Assembly (NCBI RefSeq): GCF_900167445.1
Contig: NZ_FUZT01000009.1
Coordinates: forward strand, 62,001 to 126,000
Length of the DNA stretch: 64,000 bases
Source of the DNA: Maledivibacter halophilus
GTDB taxonomy: Bacteria > Bacillota > Clostridia > Peptostreptococcales > Caminicellaceae
Direction of reading: 5' to 3'
Part shown: piece after piece, positions 8,033 to 17,687 of the stretch
Layout: each line of letters opens with the position of its first letter
Numbering within the stretch: the first letter of the stretch is position 1
The notes under the pieces: generated by a model
What the model was told of the DNA's origin: nothing
What the model saw: the letters and a program-made list of their open reading frames with translations, nothing else
Databases searched by the model: none
Program-made: the position numbers and the translations under genes

Positions 8033-9931
8033 CTAATTTGCAGGTATTAATAATTCTTGTCCTGGATAAATTAAATGAGGATTTTTCAATTTATTTAATT
8101 CTGCAATTTTTTGATATGTAGTTTCAAATTTTTCTGCAATTTTCCAAAGCATATCATTAACTTGAACTGTATAGGTTTTTAAATTATTAGGTTGTTCTTG
8201 AGGCTCATTAGTTGCTTGTTGAGTTTCGTTTTCTACTTGTTCTACTTGATTATCAGCTTTCTCTATTTTTGAAGCTTTTGTTTCTTCAGTTTCAGTTGTT
8301 TGAATAGTTTCTTCTATAGTAGTAACTTTTTCATTTTCCGTAGCTTCTTCTACGGCTTCACTTACTTCAATGAGATAATCAACAGGCTCAGGGGTAATAG
8401 ATTCAGCTTCCTTTATATTTTCCACAAGTAAATCTCTAACTGGAACATAGGTATTTACTATATTTTTTGCATTGGAAAAGTCATATTCATCTCCACCAGT
8501 TATCATAAAGTCATTAACGACAACTGTATAATATTTATCCATCTCAAGGGGAGTACCATCTTCTAAGGTTATAGAAGTTATTCTATTTCCAAATTCTTTG
8601 TTTCCATTATATTCAACCTTAAGACCCGAGAATTGTCCATCGGTAACCTTAGGATTTAATATACCGTGATCAATTGCTTTCTTTAAATCTTCACCTGGGA
8701 GTTCCATAGTTACAAGGGTATTATCAAAGGGGATTATTTCATACAAATCACCCATCGTAATATTTCCTTCTAACAAGGACGTTCTAAGACCTCCACCATT
8801 TTGTATAGCCACTTGGCAATTGGCTTCTTTTCTCATAATATCTGTAACCCATTTACCCAACAATGATACATTTGGCTTTGATCTGTCGTGGGTGAATTCA
8901 CCAGCTGCTGTTCCTAAGGACTCATCTAAAATTGGGCCTAATTCCTTACTATATTCATCATATATTTTGGAAGCTCCTTCATCTGCTGCTATGTCATTTT
9001 TGATTTTATACACATCGTCAATTGCAGCAGTAATATCTTTTACTGTTTTATCTTCGTTTAATTCAATAGATATTTTTCCAAGGGAACGACCATTTTTATA
9101 AGCTTGAACAATTGGAACTTCATTCACATTGCCAACAACTGTTTCATGGCTGTGGGCAGATATAATTGCATCTAGGCCTTCTACGTTATTAGCTAAATCA
9201 ACTGCATTTCCAGTAATTTCTTTTGTTTCTCTATCTTGGGAAGAATCAATATGGGTTAATGCTACTATAACATCAGGAGTACCTTCTTCTGCCTTTCCTT
9301 CTTCTAAGTAATCAACCCATGTTTGTGCAGCTGTCACTGGATCTCTAAATTCAAGGCCATCTACATTTTCAGCCTTTGTTAATGTAACGGTATCAGGATG
9401 AGCTAGACCTACAAAGGCAACTTTAATCTCTCCTTTTTCAACTATTAAATAAGGTTTTGCCCAATCTACAGGTTCATCTGTCTCAGTATCATAAATATTT
9501 GCAGCAAGAAAGTCAAATTCTCCATCTTTAGCCCATTTTTCTATATACTCTACGCCCCAGTCAAATTCATGATTACCTACGGCAGATGCAACTACGCCCA
9601 TGGCTTTCATCATTTCTGATACGGGAGCTCCATATGTAAGGTTTGATGGAGCTGAACCCTGATAGTTGTCTCCTCCAGATACTATAATGGTATTGGGATT
9701 TTTCTCTGCAATTTCCTTAACATATCCTACAAGTTTTGCCATACCAATATTTTTGCCACCTTCGCTTACATCTTCTGCTAGGCTTCCGTGGAAGTCATTA
9801 AAGGTAATAATATCAACGGTATTAACTTCTTCGGCAAAAACAAAGGATGTACTCATTGTAAATAACATCATTGCTACTACTAACAAGCTTAGAAGTGATT
9901 TTCCTTTACGGACTTGCATAAATTTTCTCAT
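8033..9931 (-). CDS. secreted 5'-nucleotidase / 2',3'-cyclic phosphodiesterase with C-terminal LysM
   Basis: The 632-residue protein has a signal peptide (to about residue 33, ending FVFAEE), a calcineurin-like metallophosphoesterase domain (DIITFNDFHG, GGDNYQGS, GNHEFDWG, ALTHID, ISAHSHE), the UshA-type substrate domain (QNGGGLRTSLLEGNIT, PFDNTLVTMEL, NDFMITGGDEY), an acidic Glu/Thr-rich linker and one LysM (about residues 585-630, YTVQVNDMLWKIAEKF). It should hydrolyse extracellular nucleotides or cyclic nucleotides while bound to peptidoglycan. The RBS GGAGGGAAGG is 4-7 bases before the ATG. It faces the neighbouring operon divergently. Confidence 0.92.
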   Translation of the reverse strand: MRKFMQVRKGKSLLSLLVVAMMLFTMSTSFVFAEEVNTVDIITFNDFHGSLAEDVSEGGKNIGMAKLVGYVKEIAEKNPNTIIVSGGDNYQGSAPSNLTYGAPVSEMMKAMGVVASAVGNHEFDWGVEYIEKWAKDGEFDFLAANIYDTETDEPVDWAKPYLIVEKGEIKVAFVGLAHPDTVTLTKAENVDGLEFRDPVTAAQTWVDYLEEGKAEEGTPDVIVALTHIDSSQDRETKEITGNAVDLANNVEGLDAIISAHSHETVVGNVNEVPIVQAYKNGRSLGKISIELNEDKTVKDITAAIDDVYKIKNDIAADEGASKIYDEYSKELGPILDESLGTAAGEFTHDRSKPNVSLLGKWVTDIMRKEANCQVAIQNGGGLRTSLLEGNITMGDLYEIIPFDNTLVTMELPGEDLKKAIDHGILNPKVTDGQFSGLKVEYNGNKEFGNRITSITLEDGTPLEMDKYYTVVVNDFMITGGDEYDFSNAKNIVNTYVPVRDLLVENIKEAESITPEPVDYLIEVSEAVEEATENEKVTTIEETIQTTETEETKASKIEKADNQVEQVENETQQATNEPQEQPNNLKTYTVQVNDMLWKIAEKFETTYQKIAELNKLKNPHLIYPGQELLIPAN

Positions 9932-10247
9932 TTCCTTCCCTCCATTAATAGATTTTATATTTTTGACATATCTAATAAATTCTATGATTTCTAAAAATAT
10001 CCTTCTTATATTTATAAATTTTATTTTGTAAGTTTAATATAGATCTAAGGTGTTTTAAATATATCAAGAAATCTTAGACATGCCAGGATATTTATGACAT
10101 AATATGTCTATAGAGGTAATAATAATTTAAACCTTTATAAGAAGAATTTAGCTTAAATTTTCTTCAGGTGGAGTAGAGTTTCCATCTGAAGCTTTGATGC
10201 TTTACTTTAGCAAAGAGAGTTCATTTTATTTAAAAGAGGTATATCAT
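9932..10247. other. 316-bp divergent intergenic region with two leader hairpins
   Basis: No gene is seen here. It separates the nucleotidase from the FG-GAP gene. At 10162-10191 CTTCAGGTGG pairs with CCATCTGAAG (10-bp stem with one G-U pair, loop AGTAGAGTTT). A weaker hairpin, CTTTG to CAAAG, follows at 10192-10215. Together they may form a structured 5' leader for the rightward transcript, but I cannot match them to a known riboswitch. Confidence 0.45.
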
Positions 10248-11240
10248 ATGTTTAAAAAAAATAGGCTTGCTATTTTATTATTAATAATTATATTATTTTT
10301 TTTGTCTATTGGAGTATTGTTTGAGTATGAAGCTCAGATAAAGATAAGAAACAATGATATTGAATATACATGCTTCTTTGGGAAAATATTAAATTTTCAT
10401 GTTTTGGGAATTAAAAATAGGTACTATCCTTCAAAAATAAAATTATTAGGTTTTTCAAAGGAAGCTGTAAATTTAGTTGGGGTTTTAAAATCAAAACATC
10501 AAAACAGTTTAATATTTACTTTAGGAAATCTTATTAAGCAGTATTCATTAAAGGGATCTTTAAAAACCTATAGATTTAAAAATGATGAAGCTATAGTAAG
10601 TACTTATATATCAGATATAGATAATGATGATAATGATGAACTTTTGATTATTACAGGAAAAAAGAAGGAGAAGTTTGGAGAAAAATTAATGATTTTTTCC
10701 TTTGATGATGGGCTAAAGAAAATCTATACAAAAGCCTTTAAGGATATGAATCCATGGAAAATACAGACTGCAGATGTAGATGGGGATGGAGAAAAGGAAA
10801 TATCAATTGGAGTATATAAAGAATCTCAGTTTCATCCTGTAAAGTCTAAGAGACCATTTATATATAATTGGAATGGTGACAGTATATCTCCCAAGTGGAG
10901 GGGATCTAGGCTTTCAAGACCCTTTGAGGACTACATATTTTTAGATATAGATAATGATGGTCTTGATGAGCTTATTTCTATAGAGATATTCAAAAACGGT
11001 AAAAAAATTATAAATTCATATAAGTGGAAGGGCTTTGGGTTTGAAGGTATGGCAGAAAGTAAAGAGTACCAGGATATACTATTTTTTGATAATATTACGA
11101 ATAAGGAAAATAAAAATAGCATTATAATTAAAGTGAAGAATGGAAGTAAATATGAATGGATATTAATGAACTATATTGATAAAAAAATCAAAGTAAAAAA
11201 TAGATTTAGAGAGTATATACCAGTATTTAATATTGATTGA
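10248..11240 (+). CDS. membrane-anchored FG-GAP/VCBS-like protein
   Basis: I start at the ATG preceded by AAAAGAGG at 8-base spacing; an upstream TTG would add 18 residues with no RBS. The 330-residue protein has one N-terminal membrane helix (LAILLLIIILFFLSIGVLF) and then repeats with Asp-rich calcium-loop motifs SDIDNDDNDELL, ADVDGDGEKEI and LDIDNDGLDELI, characteristic of FG-GAP/VCBS beta-propeller blades. It is likely exposed outside the membrane. It is followed by DUF3160 and CapA genes in the same orientation, probably a surface or envelope set. The function is unknown. Confidence 0.75.
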   Translation: MFKKNRLAILLLIIILFFLSIGVLFEYEAQIKIRNNDIEYTCFFGKILNFHVLGIKNRYYPSKIKLLGFSKEAVNLVGVLKSKHQNSLIFTLGNLIKQYSLKGSLKTYRFKNDEAIVSTYISDIDNDDNDELLIITGKKKEKFGEKLMIFSFDDGLKKIYTKAFKDMNPWKIQTADVDGDGEKEISIGVYKESQFHPVKSKRPFIYNWNGDSISPKWRGSRLSRPFEDYIFLDIDNDGLDELISIEIFKNGKKIINSYKWKGFGFEGMAESKEYQDILFFDNITNKENKNSIIIKVKNGSKYEWILMNYIDKKIKVKNRFREYIPVFNID

Positions 11241-11367
11241 GGAAATTGCATAATTACTTTCAGTGAAAATTAATTACTATATACAGCATACAGCTTTAAG
11301 GTTTCTAGAGGAATACCATAAAGATTATGGAAGCTAGCCTAATTTTAATTATGCCATTATCTTAATT
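11236..11367. repeat. palindromic MITE-like element, copy 1 (GAGGAAATTGCATAAT family)
   Basis: The left end ATTGAGGAAATTGCATAATTA and the right end TAATTATGCCATTATCTTAAT are inverted with 17 of 21 positions matching. The left end is the same sequence that closes the two better-preserved copies near 25.6 and 34.9 kb. The element overlaps the stop codon of the preceding gene and fills the gap to the DUF3160 gene. Its interior differs from the other copies, so it is an older or divergent member. Confidence 0.6.
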
Positions 11368-11385
11368 AGTTGAAAGGGGAAAATT

Positions 11386-13752
11386 ATGAGGATAAGAAAA
11401 ATTTCAATCTATTTTTTGTGTGTAGTTTATGTTTTTGTAACAGTGTTTGGAACTGTAGGCTGTGCTAATAATAAAGATACAGTAAGACAGAGATTAGAAG
11501 AGTTTGAAACAGAAAATATTAATTATGAAGCTGGAAAAATTGAAGAAGAAGCTTTAAATTCTGAAGAAAATAATGTAGATGAAGAAAGTGTAATTAGAGA
11601 AGAAGAGAAAGACAATGATGATTTTATCAAAGAAGAACGTGGGGAAAAAGGAGAATCAAAGCTGGGCTTGTTAAAATTCACATCACAAAAAGATAGAAAA
11701 GTAATTGATGTTCCATATGAAGCAATAAACATTGAGCCCAAGGCTAAATCATATACCGTAATGGAGGATTTATCAAATGTAATTAATGTGGATAGCTTTG
11801 GAGAGTTCAGCCCAGAGCAGAAAAAGCTTTTGGCAAAGAATGGCTTTGTAGTAAATCCTACAAAGGAGGAGCAGCTTTTTTATATTTATGAAAAAAATGA
11901 ATATAAAAAAATACCTAGCTTTATAACAACTGATTCAGTTCTTCAGGTGTACCATATATTTTATGACTATTCCTTAAGGCTTCTTGAGAAAGAGAAGCTG
12001 TTGGGCTTTGTTGAAGAATTAACTGAAAGTATGCTTAATAAATCAATACTTCTATTTGATGAAATAAATAATGAAGAAATAAAAAATGCTCAGCTGAAAA
12101 ACATAGCTTACTTTGGAGCAGCAGCTCTTTGTCTTGAAAAGGATCTACCGAAAGATATGCCAGAGGAAGCAAGGGAAATGGCTTTAGCAGAATATGAATT
12201 AATTAAAGAGCAGGCTGGCTTTAAAAAATCTAAAATATTTCCATATAAATTGGATTACAGTCAATATAAACCAAGGGGACATTATACAAGAAACGATGAT
12301 TTTAAAAGATATTTTAAAGCTATGATGTGGTATGGACAGGCGCCATTTCCACTTTACAAGGTTGATGAAAATAATAATGAAGTAAGAAATATTGAGCAAA
12401 CACTTCAGGCATTACTTATAACCTATAGTGTGTTTTTAAATAATGATAAAGAAGATGATATAACTTTATGGGAAAATATATATGATCCAACTGTATTTTA
12501 TGTAGGAACAGCCGATGATCTTAATATATATCATTATAAGGATTTACTTATAAATGTTTATGGGGAAAATCCTGATATTAATCAATTAAATGATGGAGAA
12601 AAGCTAGATAAGCTATATTTGGAAGCAAAGGAATTACCTGAGCCCCAAATAAAGGCTAAATATACTGATGTGGATACTCCAGTAGGTAAGCAATTTAGAT
12701 TAATGGGTCAAAGATATATTCCCGATTCAGAAATCATACAAAAGCTGGTAGAGCCTATAAATAGACCTATACCTTCTGGTTTAGACGTAATGGGAGTTTT
12801 AGGTTCTGACAGGGCATATGATATACAAATAAATCATTATCATGAAGATAAAAAGTCACCTAGATATATAGACATCTTTAATAAATTAAAGACAGAATTT
12901 AATGAATTAAATGAAGAAAAATGGCGTGGTAATATGTACTACGGCTGGCTTTGGACACTCAAGGGATTACTTAAAGAGTTTAAAGACGGATATCCTTCTT
13001 TTATGACAAATAAGGCATGGACAGATAAATCCTTAAGTACAGCACTAGGAAGCTGGGCCCAGCTTAAGCACGATACGATTTTATATGGAAAACAAAGTGG
13101 AGTAGAGTGTGGCGGTGGAGAAGAGCCACCTCAGGTTAAGGGATATGTTGAACCGAACATAGAGGTTTATAATAAGCTATTGTGGTTAACTAAATATTCA
13201 AGGGAAAACTTAAAGCAGAGAGATATGCTTATAGAAACTATGGAAAGTAAAATGCAAAGATTTGAAGACCTTCTTCAGTTTTTAATCAATTGTTCAGTAA
13301 AGGAACTTAATAATGAAGAACTTAATTCAGATGAATATTATCAGCTTTTAGTTTATGGAGGACTTTTAGAATATCTTACAAGCTCCTTTGCAGGAGATGG
13401 CATGAGGTGGTTTGAAATAACCTCTGAGACAGATAAAAATATGGCAGTAATAGCTGATATTCATACCATAGCTCCAAATGAATTTAGCGATGGAGGATAT
13501 TTTGAAGTAGGAGTTGGTCCTGCATATGAGATTTATGTGGTGGTTCCCATAGGTGGAGAGCTATATCTTACCAGGGGAGCAGTATTTAGCTATTTTGAAT
13601 TTGATTATACCCATAGGCTTACCGATGAAGAATGGCAAAAAACAATTAAAGAAAATATAATGCCCCAGCAGCCCGACTGGATGGACAGCTTCATAAAAAG
13701 AGGTAAGGAAGAAATTCCTGCTCCAGCAGAGCCATATAGTACAGGGTGTTAA
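11386..13752 (+). CDS. DUF3160 domain lipoprotein
   Basis: The 788-residue protein has an N-terminal lipoprotein signal (FLCVVYVFVTVFGTVGC, Cys near residue 26), a charged Glu-rich linker to about residue 100, and a long helical domain matching the DUF3160 pattern (FFDFSLRLLE-like YDYSLRLLEKEKLL, MMWYGQAPFPL, LMGQRYIPDS, KSLSTALGSWAQLKHDTILY, and the ending VGPAYEIYVVVPIGGELYLTRGAVFSYFEF). DUF3160 has no assigned reaction. It should be tethered to the outer face of the membrane. It precedes a CapA gene, a pairing I have seen in clostridia. RBS AAAGGGGA. Confidence 0.85.
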   Translation: MRIRKISIYFLCVVYVFVTVFGTVGCANNKDTVRQRLEEFETENINYEAGKIEEEALNSEENNVDEESVIREEEKDNDDFIKEERGEKGESKLGLLKFTSQKDRKVIDVPYEAINIEPKAKSYTVMEDLSNVINVDSFGEFSPEQKKLLAKNGFVVNPTKEEQLFYIYEKNEYKKIPSFITTDSVLQVYHIFYDYSLRLLEKEKLLGFVEELTESMLNKSILLFDEINNEEIKNAQLKNIAYFGAAALCLEKDLPKDMPEEAREMALAEYELIKEQAGFKKSKIFPYKLDYSQYKPRGHYTRNDDFKRYFKAMMWYGQAPFPLYKVDENNNEVRNIEQTLQALLITYSVFLNNDKEDDITLWENIYDPTVFYVGTADDLNIYHYKDLLINVYGENPDINQLNDGEKLDKLYLEAKELPEPQIKAKYTDVDTPVGKQFRLMGQRYIPDSEIIQKLVEPINRPIPSGLDVMGVLGSDRAYDIQINHYHEDKKSPRYIDIFNKLKTEFNELNEEKWRGNMYYGWLWTLKGLLKEFKDGYPSFMTNKAWTDKSLSTALGSWAQLKHDTILYGKQSGVECGGGEEPPQVKGYVEPNIEVYNKLLWLTKYSRENLKQRDMLIETMESKMQRFEDLLQFLINCSVKELNNEELNSDEYYQLLVYGGLLEYLTSSFAGDGMRWFEITSETDKNMAVIADIHTIAPNEFSDGGYFEVGVGPAYEIYVVVPIGGELYLTRGAVFSYFEFDYTHRLTDEEWQKTIKENIMPQQPDWMDSFIKRGKEEIPAPAEPYSTGC

Positions 13753-13838
13753 AAAAGTTCTAAGTGCTATGTTGTAAGTTCTAAGATTTAGGTCGTATCT
13801 CTTGGGTAAGTAACAAAGATTTAAGGAGAAAATCAGCT

Positions 13839-14867
13839 ATGAAAAAGCATTTTTTATTATTAATATTATTAATATTGATAATTGGAGTTGTACTGAAAGA
13901 TTGTTACCCAAAAGAAGTAGTTTTATGTGCTGTGGGAGATATATTATTGGATAGAGGTGTTAGAGCACAGATTAAGAATGATTATGACTATCCCTATAGG
14001 AAAGTAAAAAATGTCCTTGGAGGAGCAGATATTACCTTTGGAAATTTAGAATGTCCCATAACCAATGATGGCACTCCTGCTTTGAAAAGACCATCACTTC
14101 TATTTAAGGCAGATCCTGAAAATGCAATTGCTATTAAAGAAGCTGGCTTTGATATATTAAATTTAGCTAATAATCATACTATGGACTATGGCAGTGAAGG
14201 TATTATAAATACAATGAAAACACTAAAAAAATACAATGTTGATTATATTGGAGGAGGACATGATTACAGGGAAGCCAGAAAACCCCTTTATATAAAAAAG
14301 AAAGGCTGCAAAATAGGATTTCTTGGGTATTCAATTTTTCCTCCAGAAGGATATATTAGCTTTAGCGATAGAGCCGATGTTGCAAAGGTTTATATTGAAA
14401 CCCTAAAGGAAGAAGTAGAATCAGCCAAGAAAAATTGTGATTTTTTAGTTGTATCCTTTCATTGGGGAAAAGAATTTGAGTTTTATGCAGGGAAAATGCA
14501 AAAGGAGCTTGCCCATACAGTTGTAGATAGCGGAGGGGATTTGATACTAGGACACCATCCCCATGTGCTTCAAGGAATTGAAAAATATAAAAATCGTTTG
14601 ATATTTTACAGTCTTGGGAATTTTGTTTTTGATAGACAAATTCCAAATGGGACAGATGAAACTATAATAGTTAAATTCAAAATAAAGAATAAAAAGATTC
14701 AAGAAGTAAATATAATTCCAATAAAAATAAAGAATTGTCAGCCCTATGTAGCAAAGGATATTCAAGCTGAGTATATATTGAATAGACTTAAAATGTATTC
14801 AGATGGAATGAATATAAAGATGAATATTAAAAAAGGCATAGGGGATATACAGTTTTACCAGCATTAA
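13839..14867 (+). CDS. CapA-family protein (poly-gamma-glutamate synthesis-type metallophosphatase fold)
   Basis: The 342-residue protein has an N-terminal membrane anchor (FLLLILLILIIGVVL) and the PGA_cap motifs GDILLDRG, FGNLECPI, LNLANNHTMDYG, SFHWGKEFEF and GHHPHVLQGIE, plus YSLGNFVFD. The His/Asp/Asn residues form the predicted dinuclear metal site. In Bacillus CapA takes part in poly-gamma-glutamate synthesis or export, but stand-alone homologues without CapB/CapC, as here, have unknown substrates. It closes the FG-GAP/DUF3160/CapA set and is followed by a strong terminator. Confidence 0.88.
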   Translation: MKKHFLLLILLILIIGVVLKDCYPKEVVLCAVGDILLDRGVRAQIKNDYDYPYRKVKNVLGGADITFGNLECPITNDGTPALKRPSLLFKADPENAIAIKEAGFDILNLANNHTMDYGSEGIINTMKTLKKYNVDYIGGGHDYREARKPLYIKKKGCKIGFLGYSIFPPEGYISFSDRADVAKVYIETLKEEVESAKKNCDFLVVSFHWGKEFEFYAGKMQKELAHTVVDSGGDLILGHHPHVLQGIEKYKNRLIFYSLGNFVFDRQIPNGTDETIIVKFKIKNKKIQEVNIIPIKIKNCQPYVAKDIQAEYILNRLKMYSDGMNIKMNIKKGIGDIQFYQH

Positions 14868-14880
14868 GATCACAAAAAAG

Positions 14881-14914
14881 GCTGCTAAAAGTAAAATCTT
14901 TTAGCAGCTTTTTT
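14881..14914 (+). terminator. Rho-independent terminator after the CapA gene
   Basis: GCTGCTAAAAG pairs with CTTTTAGCAGC around TAAAAT and is followed by six T. The rest of the 337-bp gap to the next gene holds only the promoter described at 15085. Confidence 0.9.
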
Positions 14915-15084
14915 CGTGTGCCACAATCTCCAAGTGAATTTATGTTTATCACCATCAAATAGAATTTTATTCAAGGATTTTATAATTTTTGACATAGGAA
15001 CTTCATCAGTAAGAGCATATTATTGGGGAAAAGTGAAGAATAGGATTAGACTATGATAGTAAATTCAAAATTTACAGAATTTTA

Positions 15085-15113
15085 TTGACAAATTAATTAA
15101 TATATATTACAAT
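15085..15113 (+). promoter_or_regulatory. promoter of the peptide-use operon
   Basis: TTGACA and TACAAT are separated by 17 bp in AT-rich DNA, about 92 bp before the epimerase start. Confidence 0.6.
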
Positions 15114-15204
15114 TATCTTTAATTATTTAAATATAACTTAATTAACAAATATTTAAATATGTCAGAAAATTAAAATAAATTCAATAGGCAAGGGAGGATT
15201 TAAA

Positions 15205-16269
15205 TTGAAAATTACTAATGTAAAAGTTGAAAAAGTCCAATTGCAATTGTACAGCCCAATTAAAGTTGCATTTGGAGTCATTGAGCATGTATATACTGTG
15301 CTTGTGAAAATTGAAACTGATGAAGGAGTTTATGGAATTGGAGAAGGTTCCCCTTTAGAATTTGTTACAGGAGAGACTATAGACCATGTAATAGTATCTA
15401 CAAAACTTTTTGGAAAGAAAATTATAGGTCATGATCCTCTGAATATCGAAAAGATCCACAATATAATGGATAGTACCATATCAAAAAATACTAGTTCAAA
15501 AGCAGCAATTGATATAGCTTTATATGATATTAAAGGAAAAATTATGAATGCTCCTTTATATAAAGTTTTAGGTGGGAATTCAAATAAATTTGATACGGAT
15601 ATTACTTTATGGATATCTTCTCCAGAGCAAATGGCAAAGCAAGCTAAAGAGAGAATCGAGCAAGGTTTTAAGATATTAAAAATAAAGGCTGGAATTAATC
15701 CCCAGCAGGATATTGAAGCCATTAAGCTAATTAGAGAAGCTGTAGGTTATGATATCAGATTAAGAATGGATGCTAATCAAGGATGGTCAGTTCCTGAAGC
15801 AGTTAAGGTTATGAAGGCTGTAGAAAAATATAAGGTTGAAGCTGTAGAGCAGCCATTACCCCATTGGGATATAGACAATATGGCATTAATAAGAAATAAA
15901 GTAGATATAGGAGTAATGGCTGATGAGAGTGTATTTTCTCCTGTAGATGCCATAAGAATAGTGAGAAATAAATGTGCTGATATAATAAACATCAAGCTAA
16001 TGAAAAGTGGCGGATTATATAGGGGTGAGCAAATAAATGCCATAAGCGAGGCCGCCAATATAAAATGCATGGTTGGATGTATGCTTGAAAGTAAAGTTGG
16101 AATTACAGCAGCAGCTAGTTTAGTGGCAGCGAAGAAAAATATTACAGAGGCTGATATGGACAGCTTTTTGTATATTAAAGATTCAGATATAGATGGAGGT
16201 TTAATATTTGAAAAGGGTACAATTACTCTTCCAGAAGCACCTGGGCTGGGTATATCTATTGATTTTTAG
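15205..16269 (+). CDS. dipeptide epimerase (enolase superfamily)
   Basis: The 354-residue protein belongs to the mandelate-racemase/muconate-lactonizing branch. The KxK motif is at Lys159-Lys161 (LKIKAG), metal ligands at Asp189 (DANQGW), Glu215 (EQPL) and Asp240 (ADES), and the second catalytic Lys at Lys264 (INIKLMKSGG). A pair of catalytic lysines with this spacing is typical of L-Ala-D/L-Glu-type dipeptide epimerases. TTG start with RBS AGGGAGG. The neighbours (membrane permease-like DUF819 and a serine peptidase-like hydrolase) support a role in using peptides with D-residues, such as murein peptides; the exact dipeptide is not predictable here. Confidence 0.88.
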   Translation: MKITNVKVEKVQLQLYSPIKVAFGVIEHVYTVLVKIETDEGVYGIGEGSPLEFVTGETIDHVIVSTKLFGKKIIGHDPLNIEKIHNIMDSTISKNTSSKAAIDIALYDIKGKIMNAPLYKVLGGNSNKFDTDITLWISSPEQMAKQAKERIEQGFKILKIKAGINPQQDIEAIKLIREAVGYDIRLRMDANQGWSVPEAVKVMKAVEKYKVEAVEQPLPHWDIDNMALIRNKVDIGVMADESVFSPVDAIRIVRNKCADIINIKLMKSGGLYRGEQINAISEAANIKCMVGCMLESKVGITAAASLVAAKKNITEADMDSFLYIKDSDIDGGLIFEKGTITLPEAPGLGISIDF

Positions 16270-16318
16270 GTTGATAGTTCCATATGTCTATTAATTATAA
16301 ATTAAAATTTGAATCATA

Positions 16319-16451
16319 ATATAGATATTCCAGTAAAACAGTTAATTTATACACATCAAAAATCCCCAAAAACATCGGATATTTTGATATGTATAAATTA
16401 AGTTTTACTATGGGAAATCTATATAGATATTCCAGCAAAACAGTTAATTTA
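16319..16451. repeat. large palindrome with flanking direct repeat
   Basis: The left arm (16319-16366: TAGATATTCCAGTAAAAC, GTTAATTTATACACATCAAA) is largely inverted on the right (about 16377-16424: TTTTGATATGTATAAATTA, GTTTTACTATGG). The left-arm word ATAGATATTCCAGYAAAACA is then repeated directly at 16423-16442. A related hairpin follows the operon at 19841. It could be a mobile palindromic element or a complex operator/terminator between the epimerase and the DUF819 gene. Confidence 0.6.
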
Positions 16452-16498
16452 ATTCATTATAGAATTCAAAAAAATACTATTTACAGGGAGGACAAATT

Positions 16499-17662
16499 AT
16501 GGATAATGTAATATTTTCAAGTTCAGGAAGTCTTATAGCAATTATAGCCCTTATTGTAGCTCTTAGTCTTTACCTTCAAAAATTTAAAGCTTTTAAAAGT
16601 ATAGGCCCGGCTTTAACTGTAATAATATTTGGTATACTACTTTCAAATTTAAAAATTGTACCTACAATGGCCAATGTATATGTGGTTATATTTCAATATG
16701 CAATACCTCTATCCATGACAATGATGTTATTGAATGTTGATTTGAGTAAAATGCTTAAATTATCTAAGCAGCCTCTATTAGCTATGTTATTTGCTGTATT
16801 GAGTGTAGGGTTTGTTTCCCTTTTAACTGGATTTATTTTTGCTCCTAAATTGAATGAAGGATGGAAAATGGCAGGTATGTTTGTAGGGACTTATACTGGA
16901 GGAAGTTCAAACTTGACAGCCATTGGAACAGGATTAAATGCCAGTGCTGAAACCTTTGCAGCAGCCAATGCTGCCGATTATGTAATAGGTATGCCTACTT
17001 TGATATTTTTATTTGCAGCACCAGCAATACTTAAAAAGTCAAAGAAATTTCAAAAATTCTGGCCCTATTCTTTGAGTGAAGATGAATTACTTGGAGAAGG
17101 ACATGAGGAATTGATGAGCGAAAAAGAATGGAGTATTAAAGATATTGCATGGTTATTTGCAATAGGATTTGTTGTTACAGAAATAGCCACTTTAATTTCA
17201 ACAATGGCTCCAGGAACATTGCAAAGTGCAGTAAGAATACTTCTCATAACAACAATAGCAATTGCTTTAGCTCAAGTTAAACCTGTTAAGAAGATAAAGG
17301 GGAGTATAGATTTAGGTTTGTATGTGGCATTATTCTTTTTAGCTATTATAGGATTTATGGTTAATTTAAAAGATTTTTTTGGTTCTACTATGCTTATTTC
17401 ATTATATATACTATCAGTAATAGTGTTTTCTTTACTTCTTCATTTAATATTATGCAGATTATTTAAAATTAAGTATCAATATGTTATTGTTTCAATAGTG
17501 GCTTCTATTGCCGATGGGTCCACCTCAGCTCTTGTAGCTGCTTCAGCCCAATGGAGGTCTTTAGTTAGTATAGGTGTTGTCTTAGGGGCCATTGGAAATG
17601 CCCTAGGTAATTATTTGGGAATATCAATAGCTTACCTTCTTAAAACTATTATTGGTGCATAA
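16499..17662 (+). CDS. DUF819 family membrane protein (putative permease)
   Basis: The 387-residue protein is hydrophobic with about ten membrane segments, and contains the family motifs GMFVGTYTGGSSNLTAIGTGL and a C-terminal VASIADGSTSALVAASAQW repeat-like half, consistent with an inverted-repeat transporter fold. DUF819 proteins (YjcL-like) have no proven substrate, but they recur beside dipeptide epimerases and peptidases. Placed between the epimerase and a CocE/NonD hydrolase, it may import or export dipeptides. RBS AGGGAGGACAA. Confidence 0.85.
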   Translation: MDNVIFSSSGSLIAIIALIVALSLYLQKFKAFKSIGPALTVIIFGILLSNLKIVPTMANVYVVIFQYAIPLSMTMMLLNVDLSKMLKLSKQPLLAMLFAVLSVGFVSLLTGFIFAPKLNEGWKMAGMFVGTYTGGSSNLTAIGTGLNASAETFAAANAADYVIGMPTLIFLFAAPAILKKSKKFQKFWPYSLSEDELLGEGHEELMSEKEWSIKDIAWLFAIGFVVTEIATLISTMAPGTLQSAVRILLITTIAIALAQVKPVKKIKGSIDLGLYVALFFLAIIGFMVNLKDFFGSTMLISLYILSVIVFSLLLHLILCRLFKIKYQYVIVSIVASIADGSTSALVAASAQWRSLVSIGVVLGAIGNALGNYLGISIAYLLKTIIGA

Positions 17663-17687
17663 TTAAGAAAAAGGATGTGTTCATTAA

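Noticed and set aside
8820-10031. Plus-strand ORFs opposite the 5'-nucleotidase gene
   Set aside because: They have biased Ser/Thr/Ile-rich composition typical of the antisense frame of a real gene and lack RBS.
10162-10215. Known riboswitch before the FG-GAP gene
   Set aside because: Two hairpins are visible but no conserved riboswitch core that I recognise.
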